From assembly GCA_013146195.2 (NCBI GenBank), contig CM028381.1, forward strand, positions 101,221,002 through 101,285,001: 64,000 bases of DNA. The letters are read 5' to 3'. Source of the DNA: Codonopsis lanceolata. Taxonomy: Eukaryota; Streptophyta; Magnoliopsida; Asterales; Campanulaceae. Positions 12,627 to 23,799 of the stretch are shown in pieces. Position 1 is the first letter of the stretch. Each line of letters opens with the position of its first letter. Position numbers and translations under genes: made by a program. Below the pieces are notes generated by a model. That model was not told the origin of the DNA. It saw only the letters and a list, made by a program, of their open reading frames with translations, and did not search any database.

Positions 12627-15600
12627 AACACACACGCATAAACAGAGAAAGAGACACATGTGGTTCAACACTAACATAACTCTCCAGCCTCTTCATTTAA
12701 AGGTCTTCTCTTTAACTTTTTCTTTTTTATCCAAAGGTATGATCACTAAATGTCTGAAGAATTCCTTCACTTCAGAGAGTACACCTTTCAAATCTAGACT
12801 TCAGTCACTTCACTATCTGTCATAGTGTCACCATATCCATTCTCATCGGAATGCCCATCCTCATCCTCCGTTTTCGTTTTGTCGTTTTCCCAACGAAATA
12901 ATTTCCTGCTTCGAGCAATCCAATAAAATTGTTTCTTGAAATGCTGAATTTAGATGGTGTCAAAAAAGGTATTGTCTTGACCTGGAACATACCCAAAAGC
13001 TATCTTTAACCATGACCGTTATAAAGCTTTATTTTTATTTTTATTCTCATTTTTATTTTAAATGCAATCTCAGAATTGAAATACATTGGCAAGTTACACC
13101 CAAATATTCTTCATCAAATTCAATAAATGCAATCCCATGACTTCAATTTAAAAAATAGCTTACGACAATTGATCAGCTTGAAGAGGACAATTGTGCAGCA
13201 CCAAAGTGGTAAAACCCCTCAGTTATCTGTATTTCCATCATTAAAATTACTCAAAGTACATACATTAATATATGTCAATGTATATGATCCCCAGACTGTA
13301 TCAGGTTTGATACCAATACTACATATAAAACACCAAGATGTTAAATAGGAAATAGTAGTTACTTCAGGTCAAGCAAGCTGAAAATTGTATAAAGAACACA
13401 AACAGCCCCAGATCCCCTCATGTTCCACCATTAGTATAAAACTAGCCATTCTCTTACTACCTTGAGCTTAAGCATAACGCCAACCTTTCTTACTTCAAAT
13501 TTACCTTCATTGTTGCCTTATTAATTACCTACTACAAACCAACGAACAATTGTTACACTGGTGGGGCACCCATATAAGCACCAAACTGGTTTCGGGGAAC
13601 ATCACAAGTATAACAATAAATTAAAGAGAAGTGATTTTTTACCCCAGAATTTTCATCCCAATTTGTGGCAAGACATGCGATGAGTTAGAATTCACATTAT
13701 TAACCCGTGGGACCACAATTTAACCAATCACATGCATCACAACATAGATTGGGAGGGGAAATTGGGATGAAAAGTTGGGATCCCTGCCATTTCCCTATGT
13801 ATAACCATTGATCAAAGCTGGTATATCAATTACCCCTGCATCTCGATTATCAACAAGTTTCTTCGACAAGTGAAATAATCACCTTGTTATTCTTCAAGAC
13901 ATATTCGTTAATTCAGCCTACAGCAACCATAAAAATTCACTGAAACACTATGTCATTCCTTTTATGTTTAACAGCCGTATTTTCATTAAAAAGCTCATAC
14001 AAGTTGAGGAAAATATATTTGTTAAACTCCCAATACAGTTTCAGAGAAATTCCTGGTAACATAACAAGCAGTGGAAGCATTATGGGAGCCATAAGACAGT
14101 GTTCTGCACTGACATGGATTCATTGGGCATCACACATCATAGCTGAATGTGAACTTGTAAAGCAAGTCAACAAGAAAGAGGCTTCTGCATTTATGGCAAC
14201 CAAAGAGAAGAGGCTTCTGCTCTGCTATGGGTATATTGGGCACCACATATAATAGATGATCATTATGTTGTAAAGCAAGTCAAGCTACCTGAAGCCTTAA
14301 GATCCGTAAGCAAACACATGACTTAGGATGGCCTATTGAAAAACCTAAACTCTGGCTTAAAAAAAATCCAGCCTACTGAAGAACCTAAGCCTAGGATGAC
14401 CAACCTTAACCATAATTAAAGGCTAATGTGGATTTTTTAGCTCGGCTAAATCCAGCTAGACAAGATCCTAAGAAGCTTTAAATAGATAAAGTACCTAAAC
14501 TCAGCTCGAGACTAACAAACTACTCGACTGCACAGTGACCTCCGTTATAGACTCGATAGATAGACGACTACAAGCTTCCGTTCGTTTAGATCTCAGTCCT
14601 ATGCACCATAGCTTCAAAAGAAATCCCAACTGAGGCCTTCTTCGTGATATTGAAGACAAGGGTCAGTGCCCATTAGAAAGAATCGCACTTCAGCGACAAG
14701 AAATTCCTCGAAGGGGACTTACCAGAACAGAGATCACTTTTCCCTCCCAAATTTTTCATTCAAATCCATGAATGAGAATTCTTCTTTCTGACTTTGATTG
14801 GGAGTTCACTTTCTCTAGTAACCATCTAGCTGAACTCAAACATTAATCAAAAATTAGACTTTAACTTCCACTTCTCTTCTCTATTCTACACCAAACTCCC
14901 TGCTTTCCTATGCCAATTCAAACCCATGTTCATCCACCAAAAGACACTCGGCACAAGCAGTAAGAACAGTAGCATTGGCAGTATTGACAACTTGAATCCA
15001 ATGTTGAACAACTCACAACCAACTGTTGCCAAGACAGCAAAATCGAATATCCTTGATAAATATTAAGGTTATGATGGACTTCTTGCAATGATAAGAAATG
15101 ATTTTACTCAATAATGATAACTTGAAAAGCTAATTTGTTTTCAAAAGTGTGATCCCTTGTTGGTATGGGGATTGGAACCAAGGACCTCAAGGTCTTTGCA
15201 TGAGTGCCCTTGCCAAGAAGAAACCGTAAAATAGCATTATCTTCTCTATGCCAATATGAACCCCAGAAAAGATGTTCCTAACACTAAGGTCTCGTTCAAT
15301 GAAAATGAAGAATAGTTGCTGCAAATTCATAGTTTCAAATACAAGCTCCGTCCACTCAATCCAGCGTTATCATAGAGAATTCGCCCATATGCACTTTTAG
15401 CAATACAAATTTCCTCTTCTCAAAGTAATGAATGACTAAATGTTCACACACACCAAGTTGTTCATAAAAATAAAAATAAACTACTCCCCCATACAATTAA
15501 ATAGCAGAAATTTGAATTAATTAACATGCGACAAAGATGTTCCAATTAAAACTTCTTTCTCAGGGTGTCTTGCTTTCTTCTTTTGCTCTCTGAGCCCAAT

Positions 15601-18041
15601 TAATATGGAGTAACTTTACTTGAAGAGGTCGTGATACCCGTATAAGTTTAGTTCATTAAATGTAAAGAAGCGAAACTTCTACATGTAAAATATGATTATA
15701 CGATTGGAAAAATTACTAGAAACAGATTTGATCAATTTCAGAAACAATCAAAGAACCAAATATATGGAATTCATGTCAGCATCACTTTTTCCTTTTGCTT
15801 AAAAACAAATTAATGATAATAAATTATACTCCCTCCGTTTTCAAATTATCGTCCACCTTTCCTTTTTCGTCCACTCTAAAATAATTGTCATCTTTCAAAA
15901 CTTTCCCTTTTAGAAAAACACTTTTACCACTTTACCCTTTCTTTTTCTACCTACTTTAACTATGGCCACATGCTCAAGGACATTAAAGGAAACCATGCAT
16001 TTGACCAATATTTATTAGTCAATTACTTTTTCTTAAACGGTGTGCCGGGTCAAAGAGGACTAAATTTTGAAAACGGAGGGAGTATCAAAGAGGGAGATAA
16101 AGTATATATAATGAAAAATAAAGGGAAAATAACAAGGAATAGCTGTCTAATCCCACTGCAAATCAGTAACAGGTATGCAACAAAAAGCACCCCGCACAAA
16201 GTCCAAGGAGATACAAGAACCACCTTTCTATTCCATAAAAGAATTAAAAGTTTTGGAATAGGGATGTTGACTGCAGTCTCAACGCACGATGAAAAAATTA
16301 ATATCCCATCAATTAATATTCCAACCCCATTTAAACTTAAACTAAATATCAAGTACTGAAACGGTACATTGGAGCCATAAAGGTAACAGTCCAAAATCAT
16401 GGTGTCTAATGAAGAACTCACAATCCAATGCTCACCCAAATAAATGAAACAAAACGGTTAGAATTAAGTATTCGAACTGTCCATACTTGACGTTATGCAC
16501 GTAAGACAAAAAAATGGCACAGACACGTACCAAATTAAATATACTGGAATGAGCTAATATGTACAAATGATTTAAAAAATCATCACCATACCTACCGACA
16601 ATAAGCACAATGGAGTATTTAGATAGTAACAAATAGGATAAAATAATTACACAATCATATAAAAGGCCAAACTCTTTTTCATTACTGACAAAGGAGTATC
16701 AGATAACAAATCCACGGCTAGAACTCCCCTAAATTTGGTGACACAGTTAGACAAGAACCACAGAGTCCATTACAATCTTGTTGAAATAAAGGTCCTCGAG
16801 AATCTCATTATCAAAAGACAAAAGGCAAGATTTAACTGACCTAACACTTAAAACATTCAAAAGCAAACAGGAAGAGAAAGAGCTTTTACCAAGGCCTTAG
16901 GCAGGGAAGGTGTAACCGGAATTAACTGCCTGGATTGCTTAACAGCAAGCTCTTCAAGCCTCTGAGTTCCAACTGACAACTACAACAAGCAGAGACTGAA
17001 TGTTAGCATGAATGTTCTATGAAAAGTGCTGAAATAAAAATAAAACATAAAAGATATTAAGCAACCTGAGGAGCAGCCTGAACACGAGGAGGACCCTGGG
17101 CCAAAGTTTCGGCCATATTGCGACCAGTAGTTGCACTTGAAGCTACAGAAACAGAACTTGCATGAACAGCTGTTTGTTGGACAGATGTGGCACTAGTACC
17201 ATTGCTCGCAACTATCACAGGCACCTCTGCCAAGGCTGATGTCCACCCATCACCGCCAATAACTGATGCATTACCAATTGGTAGGCTCTGAATGGCAGTC
17301 AATCCAGGAGACGGGACTCTTCCTATCTCAGGATCCGAATGTCTTTCTTCGGCTCCAAGAGATGGAAAGTCCCTTTCAAATGCAGCTTTGTGCACACCGG
17401 AACCCCCAACAGTAAGCAGAGTATTGCCATTGCTATGGTTACTTTTACTGGCATTGCTCGAGTCAGCTGCAATCTTTCTGGGCCAAGAATCACCACGCTT
17501 CCCAGAAATACTCGAATGTGAGCGTCTTAACCCATCCTTCTCAAACCTACTCGGTAAAATGTTTCCCAAAGGATCAGAATAATCCCGATGCCTATGGTCA
17601 CCTGAAACTGACTTGTCTTTATCTCGAAAATCATATATGTCCCTATCCCAGTCTTTATCACGATGACTTCGACCAAAGCTGCTGTAAGACCTTAAGTGAG
17701 CAGAACCATTACTACTAGAAGTCCGGCGGAAGTAAGAGGAAGTTGTTCGATCAGAAACAGACGAACGTCCTAAATCATTATCACTACTGTTACCTAATGA
17801 CCTATTCCTTCCAGGTTTCAATAAGCCTTGATCATCTATGACAACAATAACACAAAAATTCATGAGATAAGGTGAGGAAAAACTAAAGCTACATACTTGA
17901 AAACATATCAAGCGGAATGACAAGATAATTACCAGAGTGCAATGACGACGACGCAAATTGGTGGGCTGTGTTGCCTCCACCACTTAGACTTCCACTGTTC
18001 TTCAACCATTCAGGTACTAATGTGGGCTCACTTCTTTCCAT
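8828..18041 (-). CDS. Vasculin/GPBP1-like nuclear protein, five coding exons, 609 aa
   Basis: Five minus-strand coding exons (18041-17933, 17835-17066, 16979-16890, 10109-9363, 8941-8828) join with GT-AG borders, keep frame and total 1830 nt, ending in TGA. The start ATGGAAAGAAGTGAG is the first in frame after a splice-like CAG. Four blocks match animal vasculin (GC-rich promoter-binding protein 1) in order: PEWLKN (residues 10-15), FERDFPSLGAEE (189-200), RNDFFNSMRKKF (444-455) and FLRSLGWEE followed by an acidic LTEEEINAF (about 542-565). The rest is Ser/Asn-rich, with an Arg/Asp-rich stretch at residues 90-130, so it is probably largely disordered. Animal vasculin is a nuclear factor that binds GC-rich promoters; the plant role is inferred only. 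Intron 3 is 6.8 kb and full of small transposons. No stops or frameshifts, so it is likely functional. Confidence 0.75.
9233..9346 (+). mobile_element. SINE, plus strand, in intron 4
   Basis: A tRNA-like head has an A-box-like GATGGCAAGGGT (about 9253-9264) and a B-box-like TTGATTCCAATCC (9288-9300). The tail is A-rich (AAAAATAAATAAATAA). AATGAC at 9227-9232 and 9347-9352 is a short target duplication. A second copy lies inverted near 15.18 kb, which supports a repeat family rather than a tRNA gene. Confidence 0.55.
10231..10410. mobile_element. hAT-like MITE (180 bp) in intron 3
   Basis: The ends are inverted: GAGTAACGCTATGGGTA at left, and reverse-complemented GGAGTGAGTCTATGGGTACC at right. 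An inner pair, CACCAAATGAGGTGTCA against TGACACCTCATTTGGTG, makes a long hairpin. AAACAAAA flanks both sides (10223-10230 and 10411-10418), an 8-bp duplication as expected for hAT elements. Confidence 0.6.
10456..10840. repeat. Tandem duplication, unit about 193 bp, in intron 3
   Basis: AAATTTTTAATAACATRGAC starts at 10456 and again at 10649. Both copies run through GTTCATGTGGTTAGAGTTGC, GAAGACATGGCCAAGCCATC and AGCTCTAGCTTGAGTGCTA, with scattered point changes and one short insertion. Nothing indicates coding. Confidence 0.8.
11270..11345 (-). mobile_element. 3' end of a SINE or LINE-type retroelement
   Basis: On the minus strand this reads CCTGTGTACATGGTTACGCC then TTTTGGCGTTATTAA and ends in CTTACTTATAAAAAA. 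It strongly resembles the shared 3' tail of plant SINEs of the TS/Au type, which borrow it from LINEs. Only the tail is recognisable. Confidence 0.4.
12586..12626. repeat. Compound microsatellite (CT)n(TA)n
   Basis: About nine CT units run straight into about thirteen TA units, followed by ACACACACG. It lies inside intron 3 and is non-coding in context. Confidence 0.9.
13633..13785. mobile_element. MITE-like inverted repeat in intron 3
   Basis: CAGAATTTTCATCCCAATTT on the left pairs with AAATTGGGATGAAAAGTTGG on the right, about 150 bp apart, making a hairpin. A clean target duplication was not found, so the class is open. Confidence 0.4.
14126..14275. repeat. Imperfect short tandem duplication in intron 3
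   Basis: CATTGGGCATCACACATCAT followed by a divergent stretch and GTAAAGCAAGTCAA is repeated about 115 bp later as TATTGGGCACCACATATAAT and GTAAAGCAAGTCAA. Between the copies AGAGGCTTCTGC also occurs twice. It is non-coding. Confidence 0.55.
15140..15222 (-). mobile_element. SINE of the same family, minus strand, in intron 3
   Basis: Reverse-complemented, it reads TTGGCAAGGGCACTCATGC, then ACCTTGAGGTCCTTGGTTCC and AATCCCCATACC. These are the A-box and B-box regions of the copy at 9233-9346 with few changes; here the B-box is the canonical-like GGTTCCAATCC. The borders are eroded. Confidence 0.5.
15829..16082. mobile_element. Stowaway MITE (Tc1/mariner type), 254 bp
   Basis: The left end CTCCCTCCGTTTTCAAATTA and right end TTTTGAAAACGGAGGGAG are inverted copies flanked by TA on both sides. 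That is the classic Stowaway end and target site. It lies in intron 3 of the vasculin-like gene. Confidence 0.85.
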
Positions 18042-19100
18042 AACTAGTACTGAACATCATATAAAAAAAATAGGGAAAACCCCAACTTGTATCCAGTGTA
18101 ATAATGCTCAAACTCCAAGTTTTTCCCCAAACAAAATTCTTCCACCCCTACCCAGAATTAATCCATATATTTCTTTAATTCCAGTTTCTCTAAACCCCAA
18201 AACCTGGTTACGAATTAAAACCTTTCGAACCCTATCCCTATCCTTCAACACCACACTATCCAATAAAATAATTAGAAACTGTTCTGTACACTGCAACTAG
18301 GGATTGTCCTCCCTGTACATATATAAGTTGAATTCAATCTAAGAGAACAACCTTCTGTCTATTCTCAAAACCTCCAATGCTCAACAAGATGTTACTGAAA
18401 AGACCCTCATCTTAGAGCTAAGTTCAATCAGTACCCCTCAAAACTACAACTCTCCCTTTTACCAAAACAGAAGACTTCTTCTCAATAAAAATTCAAAACC
18501 CATTACAGGGAAAGGAAAAAAATAATCAAACCCTAGAAGTTGAAACCATCAACAATAGGGAGATTAAAAAAAGGATTGATAAAGAAATTCGATACCCACA
18601 AGGGGACCTCCAACAAACCCTAGGGGGTTCCAAAATACGCGAGATAGTAAAGATAATTTCAGTCAAAAAAGAGAGAGGGATACAACTGACAACCCACGAA
18701 CCATTCGATTAATAACGAACGGAAATTAGAAGAACCCCCCACCCAAAGACTGTAATAAGCAGGACCAAACCCTAATTACGCCGCCCCTGGCAGTCTCAAT
18801 GCTAAGCAAAGTGCGATTCAACGACTGTGTTATATAGGGAAAATTCTAGAGAGAGAGAAAACGAAGAGTTTCAATTGCTTAGAACAAGAGCGAGAAAGAG
18901 GTGTATTTGTATGTAGAGAGAGAAACTACTGCGTGTATGGGAGGGCAAGTGTGGAGAAGGAGGCGCCTTGTGAGTTTATGAAGAGAGGGAGAAACACCGG
19001 GAACGCACCCGCTTTGATTGCGCCGTGCAGAGGAAGAAGATTTTATCTGTGTGCGTGTGTGCGTGTAGAGGGTGTGAGAGAGCACAGATTATAGGAGAAA
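18042..19100 (-). promoter_or_regulatory. 5' UTR, probable leader intron and promoter of the vasculin-like gene
   Basis: On the minus strand upstream of the ATG lies a CAG|TACTAGTT acceptor-like site (near 18050) and, around 18780, a GGCGGC|GTAATT donor-like site, suggesting a leader intron of about 0.7 kb. Farther up is a TATA-like CCCTATATAACAC (about 18830). Beyond it, to 19080, is a CT-rich tract (CTCTCTCTC, TTCTTCCTC) typical of plant core promoters and leaders. A second TATA-like CCTATAATC lies near 19090. The start site could follow either. Confidence 0.4.
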
Positions 19101-20513
19101 ATACTTTGGTGTTGTGTGTGTGTTTTTGTTGGTGTTTGGTTGTGTTAAGGGCTTTCTCAAGATGAATTTTGGCTTTAACCCTATTCCTATTTTTATTTTT
19201 TATTTTTTGTTTTTCGTTATTTAATGCTATCTTGAGGAGCAAGAGTCAAGTTCTTTTTTCACTTTTCCTAATTTGGTCAGTAGAGTAACCTCTCAAGACA
19301 AATAAATTATGTTTCAACTCTATTTCAAATTCGTATTTTCTTTTTTTTTTCTTTTTTTTCTTTATTCTTTATTATATTTAGGAGTTTTTGTTTTACTTTA
19401 GTTTGATTTTGATAAGGAGGTTCATTTTCATTTAGGTCGGCTGTTACGCTCCACAATTTATTCAATCTTTGAAGATTCAAATGCGAGTTTCTATTTGAAA
19501 ATTTTAATTATTAAGAAATATATTAATGTTATTGAAGTTAATTATAATTATAAAAATATTTAAACACAAACAATGTACTCATAATACAAGTGAAATGTAA
19601 TGATGAAATGTTATAAAAATTATAAATATATTTTTTATAATGAACTGTTAAAATGAAATATCTCAAAATAATATGGTGGACTCTTTGTTTAAAACGAAAT
19701 GAGTATTATTTAGTCAAGAATCCTTTATTAATTATTTTAAAAAAAATTAAAAGTTCAAATATTATAAACCTTTGCGCCTGTGTTTCCTTATTGATTTTTA
19801 TTATTTTGTTTCCTTTTTCATGACCATCTTTTAAGTGATGATATTATAACCTAAGCTCAAAGGCTTTCTGTAAATACTTACTAGGTATTGTACTTCATGT
19901 AGTTTATAATTACACCTACCTTTGAATTTGTCTTTCAAAACTTACTTTAAAAAAAACTAAACTATTAAATAATCTGTCTGATCTAGATAAATAGTTTATT
20001 ATTATATTTTTGGATGTTTAAAAGACTATCGTCAAAAAATTAGTATACATGATAAACTATTTTGTAAGTCTTTCCAAAAAAAAAATAAGCATACAATTTT
20101 CTAAATCTTTCAACTTTACCCAATACATATGGTATATACATATTAACTACACCCTCTGTTCCGGACAAAGAGTCTACTATCTCATCTTGAAATATTTCAT
20201 TCAAAAAGTATTTTCAAAATTAAGGAATAAAAGTTTCATTTTAGTACTAATGGATTACTAAAAGTGTCATTTTCTTTATTAAAAAATTGACTTTTAAACC
20301 AGAACTCTTTACCCGAAACGAAAAGGGTATTTTGTAATTATAATCAACTTTAAAGATATTATACACCTCTTAAATTCTTAATAATTAGACGTTTCAAACA
20401 TAGATTATTTAGATTGAATGAAGGGAGCATGTGCTTTCACATAAAATATCAAGTTTTTGTTTTATTATTTTTTATTTTATTTTCAAAAATATGATATTTT
20501 CTCTAACTTGTTA

Positions 20514-20550
<37 letters not shown>

Positions 20551-20818
20551 AAATTTTAAAAAGTCTTTTTGAATATGTAATAATCATTTGTTGAAATGTA
20601 TGGAATATTCTATTTCACACGCATTTTTCTAGTTGAAGAATGCCTCCAAATCTTCGAACATGACGACTTTAAAGGTTGGTCTAAAAGGTTTACCTAGCTT
20701 TGAATTGCAAAAAGTTTGTGTGCCATGTATTTTTCTCTTGTCAACTTGAAGTACCCATATTAGCTATGTAGATTTCAATCTTGAAAATTACAATATGCTT
20801 TTTATAAGTTCAATCTTA
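19101..20818. other. AT-rich intergenic stretch with a degenerate Stowaway-like element and an (AT)n tract
   Basis: No gene is seen. CACCCTCTGTTCCGGACAAA near 20150 faces GAATGAAGGGAGCA near 20420 and may be an old Stowaway element; about 8 of 12 end bases match. An (AT)n microsatellite lies at about 20519-20547. Confidence 0.4.
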
Positions 20819-21750
20819 GACTCCGTTTGTTTTACGGAAAATCATTTCTAGAAAATGATTTTCGGAAAATCAAAAGATTTTATTTTCAGGTATTTGGTAA
20901 ATCTTTTGAAAATATGTCAGAAAACATTTACGGATGTTTGGCAAACACATGAAAAATGTTACGAAAAACAATATATGAATAAATACAAAAATAAAAATAT
21001 AAAATAAACAATGTTTAGGATGTCCCTAGAAAATCAATAAGGACTATCTTTTTTAATAAGGTCCATCTTTTTTTAATCTCACAATTAAAAATAATTTTTT
21101 TGATAATTGATATGAAAAAAAAAACGTTTTAAAATAGAAAATAGGCAATGTTTAGGATGTCCCTACGGAAAACTATATATGAATAAATACAAAAAAATAT
21201 ATTATAATATTAATGCACATATTGAATATAAAATAGTGTTGAACTTTAAGTAATTTTTCTTTAGTAACCCTCGATTTATCATTAGTGTTGTCAAATCAAT
21301 GTATATCTTTTTTCAATCTCGCAATTACAAATAATTTTTTTGATAATTGATATGAAAAAAACATTTTAAAATAGAAAATTGACAATGGCTAGGATGCCCC
21401 TAAATAATATAGGTGACACTAATTTTAGAACGAAGTAAACATTTATTAAAATTATAATTTATAAATAGTATGCACAAACTTCATTTATATTTCTAAACAA
21501 TTTATTTGTTGAGTGAAATATTGTGTGTGTAAGTAAATATGTGCAATTGTGAAAGGGGGCGGAAGGTGCCCGAACATTTGGAAAATGACTTACAGAAAAT
21601 GAATCCGTAAGTCATTTTTTGAAAAATAAGCCTTCATTTTCCGTTGACTCGGAAAACCTTTTACGTTGACTGCATTTTTCTAAGGTTACAAACACCAGAA
21701 AATGAGGAAAACATTTTCCGGAAGTCATTTTCCGTGAAACAAACGGAGCC
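20819..21750. mobile_element. PIF/Harbinger-like non-autonomous element, 932 bp
   Basis: The left end GACTCCGTTTGTTTTACGGA and the right end, reverse-complemented, GGCTCCGTTTGTTTCACGGA are near-perfect inverted repeats. TTA lies directly outside both (20816-20818 and 21751-21753), as in PIF/Harbinger insertions. Inside, a block containing ATAATTTTTTTGATAATTGA, TTTTAAAATAGAAAAT and a GGATGYCCCTA word is repeated, the last word three times. No coding frame. Confidence 0.65.
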
Positions 21751-21753
21751 TTA

Positions 21754-22133
21754 GTGCATAATGCATTTAATGAAATGAGGATGTTTGAATATTCCTGGAA
21801 TCAAATTCTTGCTAAAAACATCTACACTTATCAACTTTTTAAAAGGTTTATCCAGCATGTCACGTTATCAACTTATAAATATTTTCATTTTAAATTTATT
21901 CTCTAGACTCACATAAACATTTACAAAGCTTTATAGCATAGACTCACAACTAAATATTTTATTCCTTCACAGCATTCATTTAAAATTATATTCTTTCATA
22001 ATATTTATTTAAAAATAATAATTTTACTTTCAATAATAAATATATATTCTTAAAACATAAAAAAAATATTTAAAATATTTAAAATATATATTATGTCAAC
22101 ATAATAATGATTAGTAATTTAAAATATTGTTTT
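21754..22133. other. AT-rich spacer, no gene seen
   Basis: Low-complexity A/T DNA between the non-autonomous element and the 3' end of the PIF transposase remnant. No feature beyond base composition. Confidence 0.5.
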
Positions 22134-23704
22134 ATTAAACAAAATTGAATATAAAATCATAAGAAACATAATTAAAAGTACATAAATATTGATAGGAAAT
22201 ATTCAATCGAAGCAACTTAATCTTCATTGTTATTGTCTCCGAAGCGTTCCCAAATATGCTCAATCAAGTCGGGTCGCAGTTTTTTATGTACTTCATGATC
22301 ACTTACTTCTGCATGTCTTTGAATGTATTGTTGAAAGTATTGAACATCTCCCTGAGATACGTGTATTTGTGGCTCTACTTCTTCATTTGATCAGTTACTT
22401 ATTGCATTACATTCATTCTCTACGATCATATTATGCAATATGATACACGCATACATTATATCTTTCAAAACTTCCTTGATCCAAAATCGTGTTGCACCTC
22501 GTATTATTGTCCAACAGGATTGGAGGACTCTGAATGCTTATTCAATGTCCTTCCTTGCAGTCTCTTGCATTTGTTTGAACTTGATCCTTTTAGGGTCTTC
22601 TGGATATGCAAAGCTTTTAACAAATGAAGTCCACTTCGATAGATACCATCTGCTAGGTAATATCCATTCGTGTATTGTGTGTATCATTTACCGTAAACTG
22701 AACTTCAGGAGAGTATCCTTGCAATACATCATTGAACAATGGAGATTGGTTGAGCGCATTAATGTCGTTGTTAGATCCTGCAACCCCGAAAAAAAAACAT
22801 GTCATATCTAAGGACTTGAGAAGCGACTGCTTCTAGCATAATTATTGGAACCCCCTGATCTCCTCGGGTAAATTGACATTTCCACGCAACTGCACAATTT
22901 TTCCACGACCAATGCATACAGTCAATGTTTTATAACATACCAGGAAAGTCATGATAATCATAATGTGGTTGAAGTAAACGTTGGACGTCGTTAGCATTGG
23001 GTCTTCTTGAATAAACTCTTCCAAATATCTCAATCTGACAACGACTTAATTTCTTTAAACATTTAATTCAATTGGCTTCACCAAGTCATACATACTCGTC
23101 ACAATGGTCAACACGCGAGCCATATGTCAACTGACGGATAGCAGCAGGTGCATTTTTGCAACGGGGAATGTCCATCTCTACCACATGCATCACGCTTCAT
23201 TTAAAAATACTCATAATGATTTGAAAGAACTTTTACAATTCGAAGGAATAGCTTCTTACTCATTCGGAACCTTCTTCTAAGCATTTGATTTGTGTAAATC
23301 AGCTTATTGGATAAATGGTCGTTAAAAAGACGGTCATGCCCTTTCAAGTTATGTATTTTCGACTACATTTACGACTGTGAGAGCTCTCAGCTTCACGCTC
23401 TCGATTGGTAGAATCGCCCTTCACCTCATCATGTATGAGTTGTAGAATTGACAGAGGTAGGAATCGGAAAAGGAGTTGGAGTCGGAGTCGGAACACATTT
23501 TTAATGTGGAGAATATTGTATGAATTCTCGATTGTGTTTGTGGAAAATATGGAAGCTCAAGTGTCTATATATAGTCATTTGTAACGGCTAGTTTTGTAAC
23601 AGCTAGTGTTTTCATAACGACTAATTTTGCAACGGCTAGAGTTTACTAAACAAAATTCAATATAAAATCATATGAAACATAATTAAAAGTACATAAATAT
23701 CGAT
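22134..23704. repeat. 60-bp direct repeat at the 3' ends of both PIF genes
   Basis: The segments 22134-22193 and 23645-23704 match at about 56 of 60 positions; both contain AACATAATTAAAAGTACATA. On the minus strand each lies just downstream of one of the two PIF/Harbinger genes. They may therefore be duplicated 3' UTR/terminator sequence. Confidence 0.7.
22230..23420 (-). pseudogene. PIF/Harbinger transposase (HARBI1-like nuclease), broken
   Basis: Minus-strand frames give, in order, RRRFRMSKKLFLRIVKVL, then GHSPLQKC, RRPNANDVQRLLQ, then NIDCMHWSWKNC (first catalytic Asp of the DDE nuclease in IDCMHW), EAVAS and FGVAGSNNDINALNQSPLFN (second Asp region), and at the 3' end a frame encoding YACIILHNMIVE-like residues. 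This is the order in plant PIF-type transposases. Many stops and frameshifts make it non-functional. The partner SANT-type gene lies upstream on the same strand (24560-23800). Confidence 0.8.
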
Positions 23705-23799
23705 CACGTGAATAAAAAACATATTATTACATAAACTCACATTACAATAATTAGAAACTTCATAAATTCAAAATTGCATAACTTAAACTAGACAATATT

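Noticed and set aside
17292..17582. Plus-strand open frames over the vasculin-like exon 2
   Set aside because: They are opposite-strand shadows of a spliced coding exon and carry no independent motif.
19675..19715. Stowaway end (GACTCTTTGTTTAAAACGAAATGAG)
   Set aside because: No matching opposite end within 600 bp; too degenerate to call.
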